Below are positions 56,652-64,000 of a stretch of 64,000 bases of DNA, piece after piece; position 1 is the stretch's first letter; each line of letters begins with the position of its first letter. This stretch comes from Platanthera guangdongensis. Taxonomy: Eukaryota > Streptophyta > Magnoliopsida > Asparagales > Orchidaceae. Under the pieces are notes generated by a model that did no database searches, was not told the origin of the DNA, and worked only from the letters and a program-made list of their open reading frames with translations. The stretch covers positions 103,997,287 to 104,061,286 of the forward strand of contig CM077159.1 in NCBI GenBank assembly GCA_039583875.1, given 5' to 3'. The translations under genes and the position numbers were made by a program.

Positions 56652-56914
56652 GTTACTGTACTCTGGTATCTAGAGAAGTAACAGGAAAGATTGTCAGTAC
56701 TTTGTAAAAGTAGGGTAAATTTGCAAACACGACTAACGAAGCGGAAACAATATCGTACGGGCATACTAACGTGCAGTATAGAATCCTTAAGCCTCTATAC
56801 TAGGGTCTGCCAGGCTTTCACTGCAATGTTCGTCCCGAACCGAGGAACGAAGCGAGGGACGGGGAAATCCTGAGACTGCTCCACAAGGACGAATCGTGAT
56901 CGCTCTGATCCATT
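56652..56914 (-). promoter_or_regulatory. H leader and PBS (tRNA-Met type, degenerate)
   Basis: Minus strand TGGATCAGAGC at 56902-56912 beside the LTR start at 56915. It equals the initiator tRNA-Met site with one base missing. The rest is leader without features. Confidence 0.7.
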
Positions 56915-57099
56915 TGTAAGTCCCCCCCAACCTTTGCCTCGGGTCGGGCTGGAGGTTATCTTATGTGCCCAAGGCGTCCGCCTAGTGCTCCTTTTAAGGG
57001 GTGATGACCCACTCTCCTAAGCACTATTTGGTCGCCTTGCTCGGCTAGAATCACAACATTCACAGCACATCAGAGAATTGCAGCAGCATTAACAGGAAA

Positions 57100-57133
<34 letters not shown>

Positions 57134-58375
57134 ATAAATATTTACATGAGCCCAAGGCCTTAGCCTATGTTCTTATATAAGACCGCAAGCTGTATGAGTT
57201 CTACATCTAACCCTCATTCTCCCTCTCTATACTACTTGCTGGTAGTCACATCATGAAACTATTGATAGGTCGGTGGTGCTTCGGCTTGAGTAGTCCTAAC
57301 TGCTGGCACGTTCTCCTGCAGCAGGGGGTCGCTACGGTGCTCTATCTCCTATGAATGGTTATTTAAATAACCATTAGTTACAGGGCTAAGTAGAAACAAA
57401 TCCATCCCCGGATCCATATCCTGGGAACGAGCACACACGCATCCAGCAGTATAAGATAGACAAAGCATGAGAGAGTTAGCACAGTATTTAACATAAGAGC
57501 AGCAATAAAAGAAAAATAACATAATAGAAGTAGCAGCAATATTAACACCAGTTATGAAAACGGCTCGACTAGTACACCAGCACACTAGAAATACACCTTC
57601 TGTATCTTATCGTAGACATTCACAGCCGCGCAAACACATCCTATCACAGGCATTCACAGCCGCACACACATCCTATCACAAGCATTCACAGATGCGCACA
57701 CACATCCTATGTCGACATAGTATGGGCCGCTTCTTTTCAAGCAGGGTAGCGAGCCCTGAGGGCCTCACCAATGTGGCTGTCGGTGATAGTGGCCAACCCT
57801 ACCACTTCTGGGGGTGGTCGTACAACACAGCCCCAAGCCCCAACGTACAACCGGGTGTACTATTGGGTGTGACCAACATCCGACGTTACCGTATTTTTGC
57901 TGACCAGCGGAGGAAATCACAACAGGGAATAAAACATGACGGCCGGTCACCCGTGGTACCCATCTCCCTTTCTCCTTGAGTCGTCGACCTTCCGCACCGG
58001 TACGAACGGTCTGAAGAAAGGACGGACCCGCCATAATTTATCGCAAGAAGATTTACAAGAAATCAAACATTCAAATTTGTTAGCACGCACCGGGTTTATG
58101 GCAGCCTACCCCACGATGCTTCAAACTTCGGGCGGCGGTGCTTAGCTTGACTTTCGATAGGGAGCGTGGGAGCACTTTATTTGGGGCTAAACTTGGAGGA
58201 ACACCTCAACTCTGGTTATCCCCAACTAAGGCTCGACCATAATAAACAACAGCTCGTTATAGTAGGACTCGTGCTTCGGTCAGTAAGTTGCAGGAATAAA
58301 AGTGGTAGTTTAGGGCTTTGATAATGAAAGCTGCATAATTTATGTGCTGGAAAAATATGCGACAAGTATTTAAGT
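56915..58375 (-). repeat. 5' LTR of element H, truncated
   Basis: Similar to 47441-48955 and then leaves the match at the tandem array. The promoter-containing remainder of the LTR is absent, so this copy of H could not be transcribed from its own 5' LTR. Confidence 0.8.
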
Positions 58376-59110
58376 TGCCAGCTTGATTAGAGCCTGGTCA
58401 GCGAGTCTTCTCGGGGTCTCCTCTCCACACCATCAACAACCATCGAGTGAGCCTACAGCCCTGCCAGCTTGAAGAGAGCCTGACCAGCGGGTTTGCTCAG
58501 GGTCTCCTCTCCCATCAATCTCTAACCATCGAGTGAGCCTACTGCCCTGCCAGCATGATGAGAGCCTGGTCAGCAAGTCTTCTCGGGGTCTCCTCTCCAA
58601 ACAACATCCAACCCCCGAGTGAGCCTACAACACTGCCAGCTTTATGAGAGTCTAGTTTGCGGGTCTGCTCGCGGTCTCCTCTCCAAACTATCTCCAACCA
58701 CTGAGTGAGCCTACAACCCTGTCAGGTTGATGAGATCCTGGTCAGCGGGTCTGCTCGGGGTCTCCTCTCTAAACAACCTCCAACCACCGAGTGAGCCTAC
58801 AACCCTGCTAGCTTCATGAGAGCCTGTTCAGCGGGTCTGCTCGGTGTCTCCTCTCCAAACCATCTCCAACCACCGAGTGAGCCTACAACCCTGCCAGGTT
58901 GATGAGAGCCTGGTTAGCGAGTCTGCTCGGGGTCTCCTGTCCAAACAACCTCCAACCACCGAGGGAGCCTACAGCCCTGCCAGCTTGATGACAGCCTGGT
59001 CAGCGGGTCTGCTCGGGGACTCCTCTCCAAACAACCTCCAACCATCGAATGAGCCTACAACCATGTCGGGTAGTTGAGAGCCTGGTCAGTGGGTCTACTC
59101 ATGGTCTTGT
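58376..59110. repeat. 85-bp tandem array at the end of the H right LTR
   Basis: Eight to nine units of roughly 85 bp containing GAGAGCCTGGTCAGCGGGTC, CGGGGTCTCCTCTCC and GAGTGAGCCTACAACCCTGC. It joins element I sequence at about 59110. Confidence 0.9.
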
Positions 59111-59234
59111 CATACATCCATTTTGCTTGTAATGCCATGAAATAAGGCACCTGTGATTTCATCATATCATAAAGTCACGATAAATTTTCTAATATTGAAC
59201 GATGAAAAATATTATGGATAAAATCTTTTTAAGT

Positions 59235-60230
59235 CGTCGCCGCTTCGGGCATGATAGAGGGGTACCCCGTCCATATCCTGGAGGTGGTACCATCCTGACT
59301 TCAGGACCTCCTTCACTACAAAGGGGCCTTCCTAGTTGGGATTGAGTTTTCCTACTGAGGCTCCTCTGCCTGCTGCTTCTGCCTTTTTGAGGACCAAGTC
59401 ACCCTTCGGTAACTGCTTGACCCTTATATGCTTATCAAAATATCTTGTCATCCGACGCTTGACTTCCTCCTGTCGGATCAACACCAAATTCCTAAGTTCA
59501 TCCATGAGATCAAGAGAGAGTTTTTTCTCTTCCTTGTTCCCTGTCATCCATCCTTCGTCTCCCTTCTTTGCGACGGCTACCCTTGGAGAAGTGACTTCGA
59601 ACTATATGGGTATGACGACCTCCGAGCCATGGGAGAGTATAAACGGAGTCTCTCCCGTGGCGGTGTTTGGTGTGGTCCTCAAGGCCTAGAGAACTGAAGG
59701 GATCTGTTCCACCCAGCTGCCCCTTAGGTTCTCCACTTTCTTTTTCATAAGATTTATGATAATCTTGTTTGTCTCTTCAACCTGTCCATTGCTCCGAAGA
59801 TGGTGAACTGAGGAAAAATGAAGGTCTATGCCTAGCCGGATATAGAAATCCACAAATTCCGTGCTGGCAAATTGCGGTCCATTGTCAGTGATGATGGACA
59901 GTTGAAGTTCATGCTTGCAGATGATCTCCCCCATACAAAATTTTTGACCACCTGTGACGTCACCTTTGTCAATGCTTTTACCTCCAGCCACTTTGAAAAG
60001 TAATCCACCATGACCAGTATAAATTTCCTTTGGCCACTTGCTTGAGGAAAAGGACCCACCAAATCCAGCCCCCATATCGCGAAGGGCCGGGGAGCCGTGA
60101 TCGTACGTAACCTTTGGGCGGGAAGGAGTTGTAGGTGGCGAACTCTAGACACTTTTGACACTTTTTGCGAATTCTTTTGCATCCTTCCTGAGGGTAGGCC
60201 AGAAGTAGCCCAGCCTCAACACACTCCCCT
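59235..60230 (-). pseudogene. pol: I integrase
   Basis: Core with GLDLVGPFPQ, VDYFSKWLEVKAL, then after a one-base shift in a G run near 59940 SIITDNGPQFAS and NGQVEETNK: the three DDE residues are present. The C terminus has VKQLPKGDLVLKKAEAAG...NPNWEGPF and ends at about 59235. Only about 125 bp lie between it and the tandem array, so the 3' UTR and LTR are missing. Confidence 0.85.
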
Positions 60231-60628
60231 CAAAGGTCTGACTCCCTGAGTGACTCCCGCATTCCCCTGAATGAATTTCTTCCAGGACCCTTGGAACCTC
60301 CTCCTCAGATATGCATCGAGCCAGTAAACCCGATAGCGTCTTACAGTATAATGCTCCATCCTTCAGCAGGTAGTATGCTGATTTATACCTGGCCCGCTTC
60401 TTATCATGTTCCCTCTCGGGAAGTTGTCCCGAGGTCTAAAAGTTAATGAAGGGGTCCATCCAAGACCCTTGTTGGTCTATCTCCATTAGTTCTCCTTCTT
60501 CTATGGACGGCCTAAAGAGTTCCGTCGCCATTCCTCCTGCTTGAGGGCAGTATTTGGCGAGTTGGTCAGCCTGAGCACTTTCATCTCTTGGGACATGTTG
60601 AATCGAAAAGCTGCGGAACTGTCTGATG
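60231..60628 (-). pseudogene. pol: I: end of second RNase H and linker to integrase
   Basis: Minus frame FSIQHVPRDESAQADQLAKY is the usual end of the archaeal-type RNase H of Tat elements. It is continuous with 62221 across J. Confidence 0.75.
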
Positions 60629-60633
60629 ATGTC

Positions 60634-62215
60634 TGTTGGAACACCCTATTACTAATTTGGGTCAGGATCACTATGTCTCTAGGAATTTATGTTTTGACCT
60701 TCTGTATAGATTATAGGTCAATTAGTATTGAGTCTAAGGGTTAGAAGGCTAGGATTGGAAGCTGCCCTGAAGACCCAAGTTTTTCTGGAGACTAAGTCCA
60801 AATCGTCGAGCTCAGCACGACGTTTCGTCGAACTCCGGTCGACGATCATCTAGCTCAACTATTGACAGATCGTCGAGCTCCATTCGACGATCGCTGAGCT
60901 CAACCCTCATAATATCGTCGAGCTCTGGTCGACGATCGCTGAGCTCAACTTCGCAATATCGTTGAACTCCATTCGACGATCGCTGAGCTCAGGTCGACGA
61001 TTTTGACTCTGCACTGGATCCTTATCTCTGAGCTCAGTTCGACGATCTTTGAGCTTAGATCGACGATTTCTTTGCTGCTTGGATTTTCCAGTTCGCTGAG
61101 CTCAGCTCGACGATAGCAGAGCTCAGGTCGACGATTTCAGTTATCTTTCAGAATTCAAATTCAAATCAGATAGAAGTTATTCTGCATTTAAGTCAGAAGA
61201 TCTGCCAGCCATTTTCATTTACTTCTGGAGCAAGTTTCAAGGGATTTTTCAAGGAACAATTCAGTGGACTTTCCTTCAGAACATATTATGCAATTAAGGC
61301 TGTGATCAATACAGACCAACGGCTATCTTTGACAGAGTAATATTCTATTCAGACTCAGAGAATAAAAGAGGAAATGTTTTTAAATAAAGATAGAGAATAG
61401 ACAAGAACAAGAAAGAGATTTACAAGAATAGGACACCTCTCAATATACAGAGACTCTGAAAAATATTCTGTCAACAAGAATTCAGAAGAACACTCATCAA
61501 AAAGAGATCAAGCTTTCAAACATTCTTCAGATCTCTTCAGCTCTCAAGTGTTCAAGGCCAACATCATTTCAAGACTCCAGACAATCAACATTTCAGCTTG
61601 CTGAAATCATCTTCTGTTGGAGATCTATTTTTTTGAAGGCCTATCACCCTCAGCAAAGCTCATCTTCCTGAAGATCAAGGACTCAGGGGGAGCTTTGAAA
61701 TCAATCCACTTAGTCTTCTCAGTTGATTGAGAAAGAGAAGACTGCCATAACTCTCTCAACCCCCCTCTCTGTAAAGGGTTTTTTAAACTCCCTTCAAAAG
61801 TTTGAATCTGGTTTTTGAGCACCTTGTCAAAAGCTCATTGGTGGCAAGACACCTGATCAAAAAATCTGATTTGGTTTTTGAGCACCTTATCAAAAGCTCA
61901 TTGGTGCCCAGGACACCTGATCAACTCATCCTGCAGTGGATTCCTACCTAGGGTGGTAGAAGAGTGGATGTACCCAAGTTGGGGAACCACTATATTTCCT
62001 TGTGTCATCTGGTTCTGCATGTTGTCTTTTTGTTTCTGGCCTAGATTTTCTTATGCTTAATTTCTGCATAGCTTAGTTTTATTTCTGCTTCCCTGCTTAC
62101 ACTCATTACAACAATTGTTGTAAAGCTTTGCAAAAGTTTTTCGTTGTGTTTTAAAAAGCACCATATACTCTATTCACCCCCCTCTAGAGTATATCAGATC
62201 TAGTTTCCCCTTTCA
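60634..62215 (+). repeat. J: solo LTR with TSD ATGTC
   Basis: 1582 bp from TGTTGG to CTTTCA, flanked by ATGTC (60629-60633, 62216-62220). The last 600 bp match the end of the copy 1 LTR. A TCGACGA/TCGTCGA/GAGCTCAG array occupies 60795-61140. Plus orientation from the shared end. Confidence 0.9.
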
Positions 62216-62220
62216 ATGTC

Positions 62221-63170
62221 TTTTACCTTCACTAGGTATAACTGGAGGGTGGGCTCCCTCGCTTCAAACTCTCCTGTGATTTGGCACGCAACCACCATAG
62301 AGTCTGCAGAGACCTTAATGTCATGTATGCACATCTCCCGAGATAACCTGAGACCTGCGATGAGCGCCTCATATTATGCTTGGTTATTAATGATCGCGAA
62401 GTGGATCTTCAAGACTGCACAAATATGGTCCCCTCTGGACTTACCAAGATCATCCCTCCTCCAAAAGAAATTTTTCCGGACGCTCCATCTACTAGTATCT
62501 CCAAAGCAGCTCGAGGGGGTGCTTCAGCCTCTTGGGCCTCGACTACGTAATCTTCTAGGAAATCGACCACCACCTGTGCCTTGATGGCAAGTAGCGGAGT
62601 AAAAGTGAGGTCAAACTCACTGAGCTCTATCAACCATTTGGCCAACCTCCCAAAATGCTCCACCCCCTCAAAGATGTGGCAGAGGGGGTAATCCATCACT
62701 TCCTGAATCGAATGGGCCTGAAAGTACGACATATGCTTCTTGGCTGATATGATGAAAGCAAATTCGAGCTTTTCAAGGATAGGGTACCCGAGTTCCGCCT
62801 TCTTTAGGACCCTGCTTACGTAATAGATTGTGAACTACTTTTTCCCTTACTCTCGTACAAGTACCGAACTCACAGCTCTGATCCCTACTCCCAGGTACAA
62901 GAACAAGACCTCCCCTTCCGTTAGATCCAGGAGTAGAGGCGTCCTGGTGAGATGTTTGTTTATAGCCTAAAAAGCCCCCTCACAATCAGGGGTACATTCG
63001 AATTCCTTGCCCCCTCTTAATGTTCAGAAGAAAGGCGAGCATTTTTCCCCAGCTCGGGAGAGAAACCTGCTTAATCCAGCCAGCTTGTCGGTGAGACGTT
63101 GAACTTCCTTGGCATTTCTTGGAGATTCCAGTTCTAGGATTGCTCTTACCTTATTGGGGTTGGGTTCTAC
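62221..63170 (-). pseudogene. pol: I: RNase H and second RNase H
   Basis: WLIELSEFDLTFTPLLAIKA and VVDFLEDY, then LEILVDGASGKISFGGGMILVSPEG starts the second RNase H; the continuation is frameshifted at about 62410. The first RNase H (62750-63170) is more decayed, with stop codons. Confidence 0.78.
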
Positions 63171-64000
63171 TTAGGATGGGGTAAGGAGATGCCCTAGAAA
63201 TTTTCCACTATTGGCTCCGAAAACACATTTTAGGGGGTTGAGTCTCATCTTGTATTTCCTTAAGGTTCCAAAGGTTTCCTCAAGATCCAAGATATGAGAC
63301 ATGAGATCCCGGCTTTTGATCATCAGGTCATCCACATAAACTTCGAGGTTCTGCCACTTCTCTCTCGGAAGATCCGATCCATCTTTCTCTGATAAGTCGC
63401 TCCAGCATTCTTCAATCCAAAGGGCATCATGTTGAAGCAGAAGCACCCATCTATCGTGACGAAGGTGACGTCCTTCACGTCAGGTGGGTTCATGCGTATT
63501 TGGTGGTACCTTGAAAATGCATCTAGAAAGCTCATAAGTGGAAAACTGACGGCTGAGTAAACTAGTGCGGCAATTCGAGGCAGAGGATAAAAATCCTTAT
63601 GGCATGCTTTATTGAAGAGAGAAAACTCCACACACATTCTCCATTTCCCCTCCCCCTTTTCACCATTATAATTTTACTCACCCACCCCAGATATTTACAT
63701 GCAGACACGAACCCTGCCTTAAGCAGCTTCTCTAGTTCTTCTCTGATGGGCCTGACCATCTTAGTGGCGATGGCCCTCTTCTATTGTTGCATAGGATGAG
63801 AGTTAGGGTCGAGGTTAAGATGGTGACACGCTACGTCTGCGTCAACCCCTTACATGGCAGCCGTGCTCTAGGCGAAGATGTCAATGTTCCTCTGTACGTA
63901 TGCCTTGATCTCCTCCTGGTCTTCTGAACCGAGCTCGCCACTGATTTTTATCTTCTCTTTCATTCCTTCTTTAGTGAGGATCTCCATCTCTAGCACCTCC
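63171..64000 (-). pseudogene. pol: I reverse transcriptase, partial
   Basis: REELEKLLKAGFV, KACHKDFYPLPRI, LDAFSRYHQIRMNP, FCFNMMPFGLKNAGATYQR and the catalytic VYVDDLMIKS. At least two frame changes. The N-terminal linker (about 63761-64000) reads KISGELGSEDQEEIKAYVQR and continues beyond the window. Confidence 0.85.

Larger units (their letters stand above)
59111..64000 (-). mobile_element. Element I: Tat-lineage Ty3 retrotransposon, pol part
   Basis: Minus strand, from the window edge: RT, RNase H, a second (archaeal-type) RNase H, integrase, then end at about 59235. Dual RNase H and the VYVDDLMIKS active site are typical of the Tat/Ogre group. Solo LTR J lies inside the second RNase H. 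No LTR of I is seen. Confidence 0.82.

Overview
This window is plant nuclear DNA, most likely from heterochromatin of a flowering plant (probably a eudicot). I found no host gene, rRNA, tRNA gene or CRISPR array. Almost every assignable stretch is an LTR retrotransposon or a piece of one. The evidence is TG...CA termini with 5-bp target-site duplications (TSDs), primer-binding sites (PBS) matching plant tRNA-Asp or initiator tRNA-Met, purine tracts beside 3' LTRs, and gag, protease, reverse transcriptase (RT), RNase H (RH) and integrase motifs. In the text the elements are lettered A, B, C, D, F, H, I, plus solo LTRs J and K, plus two hosts called copy 1 and copy 2.

Layout. 633-4579: F, an Athila-like Ty3 element (minus strand) with gag-protease and its 5' LTR, inserted in copy 1. 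4580-9834: the end of copy 1 (plus strand), comprising the C-terminal half of an accessory gene ('ORF3'), a purine tract and a 3.8-kb 3' LTR. From 9835: copy 2, another plus-strand ORF3 element, cut into three exon-like pieces (10315-10876, 43595-43745, 46314-47440) by B and K. 10877-43589: B, a Ty1/copia Sirevirus-like element (minus). Its RT is split by D (14192-30943), a long-LTR element without coding capacity. D's 5' LTR is in turn split by A (20298-28889), a relative of B with gag and an intact 778-codon ORF3 but no pol. B's gag is split by C (34487 to about 41283), an Athila-lineage element with a large 3' deletion. 43746-46308: K, a solo LTR. 47441-59110: H, a decayed chromodomain-type Ty3 element with a 4.5-kb LTR. 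59110-64000: I, a Tat-lineage Ty3 element (minus) interrupted by solo LTR J (60634-62215).

How the parts relate. Matching TSDs make the nesting readable: copy 2 contains B (CTTGG), B contains D (GTAAC) and D contains A (ATTAT). K (CATAG) and J (ATGTC) are independent solo LTRs. Only B, C, H and I carry pol genes. D and A have none and F shows none in the window, so these would depend on proteins from relatives.

The two most interesting signals are these. (1) LTRs of several unrelated families carry arrays of short, often perfect palindromes, in four families lying just upstream of the apparent TATA box; some array modules are shared between lineages. (2) A family of ORF3 accessory proteins occurs in three copies here, one of them (in A) intact and occupying the place of pol. 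Identities and ages were judged by eye; no alignment was computed.
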